Counted from the stretch's first letter, positions 9,311 to 18,633 are shown. The stretch is DNA of 64,000 nt from Rosettibacter sp964572725 (GCA_964572725.1 CAZNFW010000011.1:1-64000), one strand, 5' to 3'. A program made the numbers and translations. The notes: a model not told the origin generated them from the sequence alone.

Positions 9311-10843
9311 TCATTTTAACTCGAGAACCACAACTGAACATGGTGGAAGTTTAACATTAAGAGTATTATTTACTAATTGAGCATCATTAAAAACTTTAGG
9401 TGATACTTTATCTGGATTGTCAAAAGTATTATGATCCTGAACTTTGTCTGATGTAAGTATTCTGCCTTTAAATGATGAGACTTTTACACTTCTTAAATCA
9501 ATGGTTACTTTTTGTTCGTTTCTTATATCAATATTTACTAATGAAATATGTATAATTCCATTTTTATCTTTTGAAGCAGAACATGAAACAGCATCAAGGC
9601 TTTGATTTCCTACAGTATATTTATTACTTGTGACGTTAACTGGTAACATTAAAGCATCGTGGTGAACATTATACATTTCCATTACATGATAAGTAGGAGT
9701 CAAAATAATTTTTTCTTTGTCAGTTAAAATGACAGCTTGCAATACATTAACAATTTGTGCAAGATTTGCCATTTTTACTCTGTCACAATGATTATTAAAA
9801 ATATTCAAAGTTGCTCCTGCCAGAATTGCATCTCGCATTGTATTTTGCTGGAATAAGAAAGCAGGATTAGTTCCCGGTTCCACATCATACCATCCACCCC
9901 ATTCATCAACAACAAGAGCAATTTTCTTTTGCGGGTCATATTTATCCATTATGTTAACATGACCTTTAATCAGTTCATCCATCTTTAAAGCTTGCTGCAT
10001 AGTCTGAAAATATTGCTGTTCAGTAAAATCGGTAGCTGAACCTTTTTTGTTCCAATCGATAACTGAGTAATGATGTAAGCTCACACCTTCTATAAGATGA
10101 CGAGGAATGTTTTTCAGTAAAACTTCGGTCCAGTTATAATCATCACTCGGTGCACCAGATGCAATTCTAAAAAGTTTTGTTCGAGAATAACCGGTCATAT
10201 AAGTTGCATATTGACGATATAAATCGGCATAATATTCAGGACGCATGTGACCACCGCAGCCCCATGTTTCATTCCCAATTCCCCAATATTTAACATTCCA
10301 AGGTTTTTCTCTCCCATTTTCTTTTCTTAAAGTTGTCATTGGGCTAATACCATCAAAATTCATGTATTGAACCCATTCAGCAAGTTCTTGAGGTGTTCCG
10401 CTTCCAACATTAGCAGAAATGTAAGGTTCAGCACCCAATAATTCACACAGGTCCATAAATTCATGAGTACCAAAACTATTATTTTCAGTTACTCCTCCCC
10501 ACCACATATTTACAATTGTCGGTCTTTTTGATTTTGGACCAATTCCATCTTTCCAGTGATAAGTATCAGCAAAACATCCGCCAGGCCATCTTAAAACTGG
10601 AACTTTCATTTTTTTCAAAGCTGCAATAATATCGTTTCTTATTCCTCTTGTATTAGGGATTATTTTATTAGTATCCCCAACATAAATTCCATCATAAATA
10701 CATCTCCCCAGATGCTCAGAGAAATGTCCATAAATGTTTTTACTAATCGTATCTTTTCCCAAATCAGCATTGATAATAATTTTGTTTTGTGAAATTATAA
10801 TTGACGTGCATAATAAAAAGAATAGAATTAATGATTTTTTCAT
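9311..10843 (-). CDS. Secreted GH51 alpha-L-arabinofuranosidase
   Basis: 510 residues. A signal peptide (MKKSLILFFLLCTSIIISQ) precedes a GH51 (beta/alpha)8 barrel and C-terminal beta-sandwich. Diagnostic motifs are NIYGHFSEHLGRCIYDGIYV, VPVLRWPGGCFADTYHWKDG, the acid/base Glu192 in WGIGNETWGCGG and the nucleophile Glu314 in VVDEWGGWYD. GH51 enzymes release alpha-L-arabinofuranose from arabinoxylan or arabinan. The ATG at 10843 has a GAGGTG ribosome-binding site. It has no carbohydrate genes as immediate neighbours, and the xylan-type locus lies about 30 kb away, so cooperation is inferred. The signal peptide implies export to the periplasm or beyond, although many GH51 enzymes are cytoplasmic. 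No C-terminal sorting domain is seen. Confidence 0.93.
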   Translation of the reverse strand: MKKSLILFFLLCTSIIISQNKIIINADLGKDTISKNIYGHFSEHLGRCIYDGIYVGDTNKIIPNTRGIRNDIIAALKKMKVPVLRWPGGCFADTYHWKDGIGPKSKRPTIVNMWWGGVTENNSFGTHEFMDLCELLGAEPYISANVGSGTPQELAEWVQYMNFDGISPMTTLRKENGREKPWNVKYWGIGNETWGCGGHMRPEYYADLYRQYATYMTGYSRTKLFRIASGAPSDDYNWTEVLLKNIPRHLIEGVSLHHYSVIDWNKKGSATDFTEQQYFQTMQQALKMDELIKGHVNIMDKYDPQKKIALVVDEWGGWYDVEPGTNPAFLFQQNTMRDAILAGATLNIFNNHCDRVKMANLAQIVNVLQAVILTDKEKIILTPTYHVMEMYNVHHDALMLPVNVTSNKYTVGNQSLDAVSCSASKDKNGIIHISLVNIDIRNEQKVTIDLRSVKVSSFKGRILTSDKVQDHNTFDNPDKVSPKVFNDAQLVNNTLNVKLPPCSVVVLELK

Positions 10844-10960
10844 GGTTCACCTCATTTTTGATGGTATAACTCAAAAATTTACTGTTATGATTTGTAAATA
10901 TAAAACCAATTTGCATTTCTACAAATTAAGGATGGGGAAAATTGAAGGTAAAAGTAGATA

Positions 10961-11977
10961 TTATAGATTATATTTTTTCTTCATCCATTCATATGCTGCA
11001 TTTAGCTGCTTGGTTTTTTTCTCGGCAAGAATTTTTAATTCTTCTCCTAAATCACTTACTCTGTCAGGATGATATTTTGCGATAAGCTCAAGATATTTTT
11101 TCCTGATTTGAGATTTAGTAACTTTACCACTCAAACCAAGTATTTTTCCATAATATTTTGCTTTTTCATATTCTGTTGCAGTGGTTGGGTCAAAGTCATC
11201 ATCACTCTTTATTGTTTTCTTTTCATACCGTTCATATCTTTCATATTTCTCGTATTTCTCATACCGTTCATATTGTGAATACTTATTTTTATTATCTTTA
11301 TCATCAGTTGATTTGCGATGAGTTTTCTGGCGGTAGTAAAATCCTACTATTTTATAGACTGATGTGAATAAATCTGAACTGTTATCTCCTGCATTAAACA
11401 AATAATCAAGGAAGTAAACATTTACATTAAACCAATCTGTATTTTTAATTTTTTCTGCATTTTCAATAATTAACTTTTTAACGGTATCCAATTTATTGTT
11501 GGGTCTTAATTTTTTGAGTAATTGTTCTTCAAATACTGGTGTTGCAATTTTTAAAACAGAATTTATCCAGTCATTGCCTACTTCCAGTATCAATGTGTGA
11601 AGAATTAAATACTCATTCAACACTATTTCTGTAGACAAAGTCGAATTAATTTCCTGAGAATAACTAATACATTGAAGATGTCCATGTGTGGTAAACATAA
11701 ACTCATTTAATGTTTGGTCAATATCCAAATTAAACCATTTCTTAAAAATTGATTCTGCTGCATGATTAAAAAATTGAGCTCTTAATTCATAATTTGACTT
11801 GTAACTTGTCAAATACTGCTGAGAAAAATTTGATATTCCATTATAAACAAATCCAATTGCAGTCCAAATTTTATTATAAATTTCGTCATAAACATAATAA
11901 GCATCCTCATACCGTCCCTGCTCAAAGAGAAAATCAGCAGCATTTCTCATTTTACTTATATTCATTCTGTGAATCAT
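10961..11977 (-). CDS. Protein with C-terminal J domain
   Basis: 338 residues. Residues 1-215 are helical and not recognised. Residues ~233-253 are a Tyr-Glu-Arg/Lys repeat (YERYEKYEKYERYERYEK pattern), and the last ~65 residues form a J domain with the HPD triad at 303-305 (LIAKYHPDRVSDLG) and the LNAAYEWMKKKY end. J domains stimulate Hsp70 ATPases, so this is probably a specialised DnaK co-chaperone rather than canonical DnaJ, which has an N-terminal J domain plus a zinc domain. The G/F-rich linker of DnaJ is replaced by the charged Tyr/Glu repeat. It stands alone, and its client is unknown. ATG 11977 is taken, and ATG 11965 is an alternative. Confidence 0.85.
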   Translation of the reverse strand: MIHRMNISKMRNAADFLFEQGRYEDAYYVYDEIYNKIWTAIGFVYNGISNFSQQYLTSYKSNYELRAQFFNHAAESIFKKWFNLDIDQTLNEFMFTTHGHLQCISYSQEINSTLSTEIVLNEYLILHTLILEVGNDWINSVLKIATPVFEEQLLKKLRPNNKLDTVKKLIIENAEKIKNTDWFNVNVYFLDYLFNAGDNSSDLFTSVYKIVGFYYRQKTHRKSTDDKDNKNKYSQYERYEKYEKYERYERYEKKTIKSDDDFDPTTATEYEKAKYYGKILGLSGKVTKSQIRKKYLELIAKYHPDRVSDLGEELKILAEKKTKQLNAAYEWMKKKYNL

Positions 11978-12106
11978 AGAAGATATAATTATTTACAAAA
12001 GTAAAATATAGTTAAAAAATCTTTATTACTATTTTATTATCGATTTAAACAAAAACAAGTTAATACTTTTTTGATGAACCATTTTGCATTTAAAATTTAT
12101 TTTCAT

Positions 12107-12119
12107 ATGTTTCGAACAT
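12107..12119 (+). promoter_or_regulatory. Candidate TetR operator palindrome
   Basis: A perfect inverted repeat, ATGTT-TCG-AACAT, lies 22 bases upstream of the tetR ATG, in the position expected for an autoregulatory operator of the tetR-tolC-adaptor-RND operon. The palindrome is seen directly. Its role is inferred from position and from the common occurrence of TetR-family sites of this size. Confidence 0.45.
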
Positions 12120-12141
12120 TCAATTAAAAAGTTTGATAATT

Positions 12142-12753
12142 ATGGAACAGGATAATACTTATTCAAAGAAAGAATTAATACTTAATACTGCAAGAGAGAT
12201 TCTTGCAAAACAGGGTTATGCAAAAACAACACTTGATGATATAGCAAACGCTCTGGGCATGAAAAAATCTTCACTTTATTATTATTATCAAAATAAGGAA
12301 GCACTTTTAGATGATGTAATAAATTTTGAAAAAGAAAAATACCTGTCATTAATTACCGATGCGCTTAATGAAGGTAAAACTACTTTCGAAAAAATTATTA
12401 TTTATGAAACAAAAAAATTTGAATATGTCCAAACCGTATTAAAACTGCAGGATTTAACACTGAATATTTTTTATGAAATAAAAAATAAAATTTTCAAAGT
12501 CACAAAAGAAATTCAGGAAAAAGAAATATCTCTTCTTTCTAAAGTTTTAAATGAAGGAATAAAAAGAAAAGAAATTAAAAAATGTGATACAAATAGAGTT
12601 GCACATTTATTATTAACTGTTTCAGAAGCGATGAGACATCGTGAAATTTACTTCGCTCATTTTACTATCGACAAGCATATTGATTTTTCTAAAGCTTATG
12701 AAGATATGATTTTTGCATTTAAATTAATTTTTAAAGGGTTATCAACAAAATAA
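12142..12753 (+). CDS. TetR/AcrR-family transcriptional regulator of efflux operon
   Basis: About 203 residues from ATG 12142. An in-frame TTG nine bases upstream (12133) is possible but less likely. The N-terminal helix-turn-helix is typical of TetR: LILNTAREILAKQGYAKTTL, DDIANALGMKKSSLYYYYQN, KEALLDDVI. The C-terminal part is helical, as in the ligand-binding domain, and is diverse in the family. It lies directly upstream of tolC, adaptor and RND pump genes, so it most likely represses that operon and itself and is released by a pump substrate. A palindrome at 12107-12119 is a candidate operator. The inducer cannot be read from the sequence. Confidence 0.92.
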   Translation: MEQDNTYSKKELILNTAREILAKQGYAKTTLDDIANALGMKKSSLYYYYQNKEALLDDVINFEKEKYLSLITDALNEGKTTFEKIIIYETKKFEYVQTVLKLQDLTLNIFYEIKNKIFKVTKEIQEKEISLLSKVLNEGIKRKEIKKCDTNRVAHLLLTVSEAMRHREIYFAHFTIDKHIDFSKAYEDMIFAFKLIFKGLSTK

Positions 12754-12755
12754 AT

Positions 12756-12760
12756 GGAGG
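12756..12760 (+). promoter_or_regulatory. Ribosome-binding site deciding the tolC start
   Basis: GGAGG lies one base before an in-frame TTG (12762) and seven bases before GTG 12768. Only the GTG has workable spacing, so translation of the TolC-like protein is placed at 12768 rather than at the longer frame's start. Confidence 0.7.
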
Positions 12761-12767
12761 TTTGAAA

Positions 12768-14096
12768 GTGAAAAAAATAATTTTAATAATGCTGTGTTTG
12801 CCTGTTATTATTCTATCTCAGCAAAAAGATAAAATCGTGCTTGATATTAATACAGCTGTTGAATTAGCTCTGAATAATAATAGTGAAATTAAAGTTGCAG
12901 AATTGGAAGTAGATAAATCAAAACAAAAATTAAGAGAAGCATTAAGTGGTCTTTATCCAAAGTTAGATTTAAGTGCACAATATCAAAGGTATATTAAAAA
13001 GCCAGTTATATTTTTACCGCCAGGGACTCCATTTAGTCCCGGAAATAAACCTGGTATTTTAGAAATTGGTTCTGACAATTCTTATAACGGCTCAGCTTCA
13101 CTTTCTGTTCCATTGTTTGCATGGTCACTTTATGAGAGCATTAGTGTTGCTTCGAACTCACTTGAATTATCAACAGAAAGCTACAGAAACACAAAAGTTC
13201 AGATTATTGGAAATGTTAAGAAATCATTTCTTGCTGTTTTATTGTCAAGAGAAATGAAAAATCTCATGGAATTGAGTTTAAAGAATGCAGAAGAAAATTT
13301 TGAGAATATAAAAAGGCTTAACAAAGCCGGAACTCTTTCAGATTATGATGTGCTTAGAGCCGAAGTTCAAGTAGAAAATCTTAAACCGACTGTTCTTCAA
13401 ATGGAAAATAATTACAAACTATCTCTTGAGGCTTTGAAAGTAGCAATAGGCTTAGATGCCAGTCAAGATATAGAAGTTGTTGGTGAACTAAATTTTGAAG
13501 AACCTTATCAAGTTCCATCAGAAGATGAAGTAATTAATGAACTTCTTAAAACTAATCCTCAGCTTTCAATTCTTGAACAACAAGTTAAACTTTATGAAAA
13601 AATGGTTTCACTTGAAAAATCATCTTACTTACCTACTTTAGCTGGATTTGGAAGTTATCAATATCAAACTCAAGCAAATGATTTTAATTTCTCTGAATAT
13701 AGATGGGTTAAAACTTTTGTTGTTGGTCTTCAAATTCAACTGCCTGTATTTAATGGATTTAAAACTCAATCAAGGGTAAGTCAAGCAGAAATAAGTTTGA
13801 GTCAGGCTAAAGAACAAAAAAGAAATTTAACAGAAGCAATAAAAACACAAGCGCTCAGTATACTTTACAGAGTTCAGCAAGCTTTAAAAAGAATTGAAGG
13901 ACAAAATAAAACTGTTAAACAAGCAGAAGAAGGTTATAATATTGCAAAAAGAAGACTTGAAAACGGGCTTGCTACACAATTAGAAGTTAATGACGCAGAA
14001 CTTGCACTTCGTCAGGCAAGGATTAACAGACTTCAAGCAATCTATGACCTCAAAGTAGCAGAAGCAGAATTAAATACAGTTTTAGGTAAAAATTAA
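12768..14096 (+). CDS. TolC-family outer-membrane efflux protein
   Basis: 442 residues from GTG 12768. A signal peptide (KKIILIMLCLPVIILSQ) is followed by two outer-membrane-efflux-protein repeats. Typical helical segments are DINTAVELALNNNSEIKVAE, a mirrored second half, and the ending LEVNDAELALRQARINRLQA. TolC-type trimers form the outer-membrane channel of tripartite pumps. The gene follows tetR by 14 bases and precedes the adaptor by 26, so all are one transcript. Length is normal for the family. Which substrates pass depends on the RND partner. Confidence in the fold and role is high. Confidence 0.93.
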   Translation: MKKIILIMLCLPVIILSQQKDKIVLDINTAVELALNNNSEIKVAELEVDKSKQKLREALSGLYPKLDLSAQYQRYIKKPVIFLPPGTPFSPGNKPGILEIGSDNSYNGSASLSVPLFAWSLYESISVASNSLELSTESYRNTKVQIIGNVKKSFLAVLLSREMKNLMELSLKNAEENFENIKRLNKAGTLSDYDVLRAEVQVENLKPTVLQMENNYKLSLEALKVAIGLDASQDIEVVGELNFEEPYQVPSEDEVINELLKTNPQLSILEQQVKLYEKMVSLEKSSYLPTLAGFGSYQYQTQANDFNFSEYRWVKTFVVGLQIQLPVFNGFKTQSRVSQAEISLSQAKEQKRNLTEAIKTQALSILYRVQQALKRIEGQNKTVKQAEEGYNIAKRRLENGLATQLEVNDAELALRQARINRLQAIYDLKVAEAELNTVLGKN

Positions 14097-14122
14097 TAGA
14101 ATTAAAATCAGGAGATAAATAA

Positions 14123-15157
14123 ATGAACATTACAAAAATTCTATCAGGTGTTTTCATTTTTTTAATTATTATTACTGGATGCTCTAAAAAAGAAATTAAT
14201 AATGAAACACAAAAAGTAATTCCAGTAGAAGTTAGTGTAGTAAAAAAATCAAGTATTGATAGAGATATTGAACTGGTTGGAACTTTAGCTGCATGGAAAG
14301 AAGCAAATCTTGGAGCTCAAACTTCAGGAAGGATTCAAAAAATTTATGTTGAAGAAGGTTCAAGAGTTAAAGAAGGAGATTTGCTTTTTGAAATGGATGA
14401 TACTCAGCTTGCTCAAGCAAAAATCCAATATCAAATTTCAAAAGATAATTATGAGCGAATGGAACCACTTTATGAATCTGGTTCTATTTCACAAAATCAA
14501 TTCGATCAAATTAAAGCAGCATATGAAACAGCAGAAAAAAATTATAATCTGCTCTTAACCAATACACAATTTAGAGCTCCTTTCTCAGGAATAATTACTG
14601 CAAAAAAATTGAACGAAGGGGAAGTATTTTTGCTGGCACCAACTGGAGGAGCTCCAACCATTGTAACATTAATGCAAATTAATCCATTAAAATTAATTTT
14701 AAATGTAAGTGAAAATAATTTCAGAGATATTAAAATTGGGCAAACTGTTGAGATACAATCTGATATTTTCCCAAATGAAATTTTTAAAGGTTATATAAAC
14801 AGAGTTAATCCCACCATTAATTCATTAACAAGAACTTTTGAAGTTGAAGTCAAAATTCCAAATCCTCAAGAGAAATTAAGACCGGGTATGTTTGTACGAG
14901 CAAAGATATTATTAGGCAAAACAGATGGAATTCTTGTTAACAGAGCTGCTATACTCAAACAAATTGGTACTGCTGCTTATTATGCTTTTATTATTAAAAA
15001 TAATATTGCGAAAAGAGTTGATGTAACCATCGGTAAAGAATTCGATAGCGTTGTTGAAATTATAAACGGTTTATCTGAAGGTGATTATTTAGTTACAAAT
15101 GGTCAGGGAATTTTAAAAGATGGTACACAAGTCGAAATAAAAGCAAAAGCAGAGTAA
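14123..15157 (+). CDS. RND efflux periplasmic adaptor (lipoprotein)
   Basis: 344 residues. The N-terminus is a lipoprotein signal with lipobox IITGCSKK (Cys at ~20). The membrane-fusion-protein layout follows: a barrel/lipoyl half at ~45-95 (LGAQTSGRIQKIYVEEGSRV, KEGDLLFEMDD), a short alpha-hairpin ~95-140, the second lipoyl half (RAPFSGIITAKKLNEGEVFL), and a beta-barrel plus membrane-proximal domain (LRPGMFVRAKILLG). It bridges the inner-membrane pump and the TolC channel. An AGGAG ribosome-binding site precedes ATG 14123, and the pump gene begins 12 bases after its stop. It belongs to the AcrA/MdtA-like HlyD family. Confidence 0.94.
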   Translation: MNITKILSGVFIFLIIITGCSKKEINNETQKVIPVEVSVVKKSSIDRDIELVGTLAAWKEANLGAQTSGRIQKIYVEEGSRVKEGDLLFEMDDTQLAQAKIQYQISKDNYERMEPLYESGSISQNQFDQIKAAYETAEKNYNLLLTNTQFRAPFSGIITAKKLNEGEVFLLAPTGGAPTIVTLMQINPLKLILNVSENNFRDIKIGQTVEIQSDIFPNEIFKGYINRVNPTINSLTRTFEVEVKIPNPQEKLRPGMFVRAKILLGKTDGILVNRAAILKQIGTAAYYAFIIKNNIAKRVDVTIGKEFDSVVEIINGLSEGDYLVTNGQGILKDGTQVEIKAKAE

Positions 15158-15169
15158 AGGAGAACAAAA

Positions 15170-18100
15170 ATGCGATTACCAGAAATATCTGTACGAAGAC
15201 CAATTACAACAATAATGTTGTTTGTGGCAATCATTATAATTGGACTTGTTTCTTTTCAAAGATTGCCAATTGACTTACTTCCAGAAATTGAACCACCGAT
15301 GATTAGTGTTTTAACACAATATCCCGGAGCAAGTGCTCAGGATGTTGAAATAAATGTAACCAAAAAAATTGAAAGTGGTTTGAGTTCAATAACAAATTTG
15401 AAAAAAATCAGGTCTACTTCTATAGACAATATTTCTGTCGTTGTTTTAGAATTTGAATATGGAACAAATTTAGATGAAGCTTCGAATGATATACGCTCTG
15501 CTTTGGAATTTACAAAAAGAAATTTGCCTCAGGATGCACTTGACCCATTCATATTTAAATTTAGTACCAATATCTTCCCTGTTGTTTTTTTAGCAGTAAC
15601 AGCAGATGAAAGTTATATCGGCTTAAATAAACTTGTTGAGCAGGAAATTGTAGACCCATTAAAACGTGTTAATGGCGTTGGTACTGTTCAAGCATTTGGC
15701 GGACCAATCAGACAAATATTAGTTCAAGTTGACCCCAAAAGATTAGAAGCTTACAATATTTCCACTCAGCAAATCGGTCAAGCTCTTCAATCCGAAAACA
15801 TAAATCTTCCTTCTGGAACAATTAAAATGGGTAATATGGAATACAACCTTAGAGTTCCAGGAGAATTTACTGATATCAATGAAATAAAAAATCTTGTTGT
15901 AAGTCAGCAGGGCGGCAGAATTGTTTACTTAAAAGATGTAGCTAATGTTAAAGACAGCTTGAAAGACAGAACAATCAATGTTAGACTTAATGGCGGCCGC
16001 GGTTTACAAATCATTGTGCAAAAGCAATCAGGTGCCAATACTGTCGAAGTAGCAAAAAATGTTAAAGCCAAAATCGAGCAAATCAAAAAGAATCTTCCCT
16101 CAGATGTAAAAATTGATGTTATTGTTGATACATCTGAATACATAGTAAACTCTATTAACAACCTTGCTGAAGCTGTTTTACTTGGAGCAGTTTTCGTATC
16201 AATAGTTATTCTTATATTTTTAAGAAAATGGCGTGCAACTTTAATCATTCTTTTGACATTACCTGTTTCACTAATTGGTGCATTTATCTATCTGTATTTT
16301 ACCGGAAACACTATAAATATAATATCTCTTTCATCACTCTCAATAGCAGTAGGAATGGTTGTTGATGATGCAATTGTAATACTCGAAAATATTGCGCATC
16401 ATGTAGAACGAGGTGCAAGACCAAGAGAAGCTGCGATATTTGGTTCATCAGAAGTTGGGCTTGCTGTAACTGCTTCTACACTTACAATTGTTGCCGTATT
16501 CTTCCCATTAGTATTTATTTCTGGAATTGCAGGAATATTATTTAACCAGTTAGGTTTCTTGGTAACAATAATGATTCTTGTTTCACTTTTAGCTGCATTA
16601 ACATTAATACCAATGTTATCCGCTAAACTTTTAAAATCTAAAAAGGAAGAGAAACCTATTAAGAATCCTTATCTTAAAAAAATTGATTCATCACTTGCTA
16701 AATTTCTCGATAGATTAGATGACTTTTATAAAGGAATATTAAATTGGGCTTTAGACCATAAAAAGACTGTAATTGTAGGAGCAATTTTAATTTTTGTTGG
16801 TTCGCTTGCATTAATACCAATTGTAGGAACAGAATTTTTCCCGCGTTCAGATTCTGGCAATTTTCAATTAACATTAGAATTACAACCTGGAATCAGACTT
16901 GAAGAAACTGTAGAATATGTTAAGAAAGTTGAAGAAATTATTAGAAAAGATTTTCCTGAAATCGAATTTATATCTGGACGCTCTGGCGTTAATGATCAGG
17001 GCTTCTCAGCAATTTTATTTGGACAAAGAGAAGCTGCAAATATCTCTTCAATTCAAGTAAGAACTTCTCCAAAAAGCAAACGACAAAGAACAATTTTTGA
17101 AATGGCTGATTTACTCCGTAAAAAACTTGAAGTGATTCCGGGCATAAAAAGCTTTACAATAAATACTAGTGGTTCTATGTCAATGCTGACAGGAGGTTCA
17201 AGTGCACCGATTGAAGTAGATGTTATCGGTCCAAACATAGATGAAACTTATCAATTAGCAACTCGTATTAAAGAACAGATGGCTAAAATTGAAGGTACAC
17301 GTGATGTAAGAATTGACATTGGTGATCCAAGACCCGAACTACAAATAACTCTTCAAAGAGATAAAATGGCACTCAACGGACTTAATACAGCTTTAGTCGC
17401 TTCCACTTTAAGAAATTATTACTATGGATTTACACCAACAAAATATCGAGAACTTGGAGATGAATATGATATTTTCATAAGTCTCCCTCCTGAAAAGAAA
17501 AATTCATTAGCAGATATTGAAAATCTCCCCATTAAAACAATGGCTGGAACTACTGTAAGATTAAAAGATATAGGAAGAGTTGGTCAACAATATTCACCTC
17601 CCGAAATAAAAAGAAAAGAACAGGAACGAGTTGTTGCAGTGTTATCTGATGTTGAAGGACGCTCACTTGGTGAAGTTACAAAAGATATTCAAAACTATGT
17701 TAATAAATTGCAACTCCCTCCAAATGTTTCAATTGAATATGCAGGTCAAATTGAACAACAAGCTGATACTTTTAAAGATTTATCAATTTTACTTGTGCTT
17801 AGCATTATATTAGTATATATGGTAATGGCATCGCAGTTTGAATCTTTAATGGACCCATTTATAATTATGTTCTCTGTTCCTTTCTCATTTACAGGAGTTT
17901 TCATTGCATTATTTATAACAAACACTCCATTCAGTGTAATTGCTTTCTTAGGAAGTATTATGCTTATTGGAATTGTTGTTAAAAATGCAATTGTACTTGT
18001 TGATTACATTAATATTATAAGAGCACGTGGTTACGAATTAAGAGAAGCAATTATATATTCGGGCAGAAACAGATTGCGTCCGGTTTTAATGACAGCTTTA

Positions 18101-18283
18101 ACTACATTGCTTGGATTAATTCCTCTTGCTATTAGTAAAGGTGAAGGTTCGGAAACATGGCAGCCTCTGGGCATTTCAACTATTGGAGGCTTATTCTTTT
18201 CTACTGTTATAACCCTAATAATTGTACCTGTTCTATATTCCATTTTCGAAACAAAAATAAAACAGAAAAAAGAAATTGATTAA
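15170..18283 (+). CDS. RND-family efflux transporter (AcrB/MdtC-like)
   Basis: 1037 residues, the normal size of an inner-membrane RND pump. It has 12 transmembrane helices with two large periplasmic loops. The N-terminus is typical (LPEISVRRPITTIMLFVAII). The proton-relay Asp pair is in TM4 (AVGMVVDDAIVILENI), with conserved GSSEVGLAVTASTLTIVAVF and, in TM10-11, IMLIGIVVKNAIVLVDYI. The sequence is of the hydrophobe/amphiphile (HAE) type, not the metal-specific HME type, judging by the absence of metal-binding methionine clusters in the loops. This negative evidence is modest. An AAGGAG ribosome-binding site precedes the ATG. Likely export substrates are lipophilic drugs, detergents or metabolites, with the specificity unknown. 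Confidence 0.95.
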   Translation: MRLPEISVRRPITTIMLFVAIIIIGLVSFQRLPIDLLPEIEPPMISVLTQYPGASAQDVEINVTKKIESGLSSITNLKKIRSTSIDNISVVVLEFEYGTNLDEASNDIRSALEFTKRNLPQDALDPFIFKFSTNIFPVVFLAVTADESYIGLNKLVEQEIVDPLKRVNGVGTVQAFGGPIRQILVQVDPKRLEAYNISTQQIGQALQSENINLPSGTIKMGNMEYNLRVPGEFTDINEIKNLVVSQQGGRIVYLKDVANVKDSLKDRTINVRLNGGRGLQIIVQKQSGANTVEVAKNVKAKIEQIKKNLPSDVKIDVIVDTSEYIVNSINNLAEAVLLGAVFVSIVILIFLRKWRATLIILLTLPVSLIGAFIYLYFTGNTINIISLSSLSIAVGMVVDDAIVILENIAHHVERGARPREAAIFGSSEVGLAVTASTLTIVAVFFPLVFISGIAGILFNQLGFLVTIMILVSLLAALTLIPMLSAKLLKSKKEEKPIKNPYLKKIDSSLAKFLDRLDDFYKGILNWALDHKKTVIVGAILIFVGSLALIPIVGTEFFPRSDSGNFQLTLELQPGIRLEETVEYVKKVEEIIRKDFPEIEFISGRSGVNDQGFSAILFGQREAANISSIQVRTSPKSKRQRTIFEMADLLRKKLEVIPGIKSFTINTSGSMSMLTGGSSAPIEVDVIGPNIDETYQLATRIKEQMAKIEGTRDVRIDIGDPRPELQITLQRDKMALNGLNTALVASTLRNYYYGFTPTKYRELGDEYDIFISLPPEKKNSLADIENLPIKTMAGTTVRLKDIGRVGQQYSPPEIKRKEQERVVAVLSDVEGRSLGEVTKDIQNYVNKLQLPPNVSIEYAGQIEQQADTFKDLSILLVLSIILVYMVMASQFESLMDPFIIMFSVPFSFTGVFIALFITNTPFSVIAFLGSIMLIGIVVKNAIVLVDYINIIRARGYELREAIIYSGRNRLRPVLMTALTTLLGLIPLAISKGEGSETWQPLGISTIGGLFFSTVITLIIVPVLYSIFETKIKQKKEID

Positions 18284-18292
18284 GGAGATGAC

Positions 18293-18586
18293 ATGAAAGC
18301 AGTAATGATAGTTTATAATCACGGAATTACTGAAGAAGTAGATGAAGCTCTTCAGAGTTTGAATATAAGAGGATTTACACGTTTCATAAATGTTCATGGT
18401 CAGGGAAGTGAAAAAGGTGAACCGCATTTAGGAACACACATCTGGCCCAGCCAGAATGCAGTTGTTCTTACAGTGATAAAAGATGAACTTGTTGATGCTT
18501 TATTAGAAAAAGTAAATGAAATTAATAAAGAAGCAGAAGAACAAGGAATACATGCTTTTGTGTGGAGTATAGAAAAAATGGTGTAA
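18293..18586 (+). CDS. Small PII-like (DUF3240-type) protein linked to RND pump
   Basis: 97 residues. It starts MKAVMIVYNHGITEEVDEAL and has alternating beta-alpha-beta elements ending in HAFVWSIEKMV, the ferredoxin-like pattern of PII/CutA-type proteins. Small proteins of this kind often follow RND genes in Bacteroidota and proteobacteria (DUF3240 in the latter), so a regulatory or metal/ligand-sensing role at the pump is plausible but unproved. It lies nine bases after the pump stop, with an AAGGAG ribosome-binding site, and is clearly part of the operon. A charged loop around GQGSEKGEPHLGTHIWP sits where PII proteins have their T-loop. The assignment to the PII superfamily is by fold pattern only. 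Confidence 0.75.
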   Translation: MKAVMIVYNHGITEEVDEALQSLNIRGFTRFINVHGQGSEKGEPHLGTHIWPSQNAVVLTVIKDELVDALLEKVNEINKEAEEQGIHAFVWSIEKMV

Positions 18587-18595
18587 CTTAAAAAA

Positions 18596-18633
18596 TTGTA
18601 GTAGAGACTAAGCATTCATAGTCTCTACTACAA
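18596..18633 (-). terminator. Strong 15-bp hairpin terminator between convergent genes
   Basis: A perfect 15-base inverted repeat (arms 18596-18610 and 18619-18633, 8-base loop) separates the efflux operon from the CDGSH gene. On the minus strand it is followed directly by six T, so it should terminate the CDGSH transcript. Read on the plus strand it is followed by A5 and then a T-rich stretch, so plus-strand termination is weaker. The GTAGAGAC...GTCTCTAC arms resemble a dispersed palindrome known from other genomes of this phylum. Confidence 0.85.

Noticed and set aside
11069..11367. Overlapping plus-strand frames over the J-domain gene
   Set aside because: Antisense shadows of the Tyr-Glu-Lys repeat and J domain; no ribosome-binding sites.
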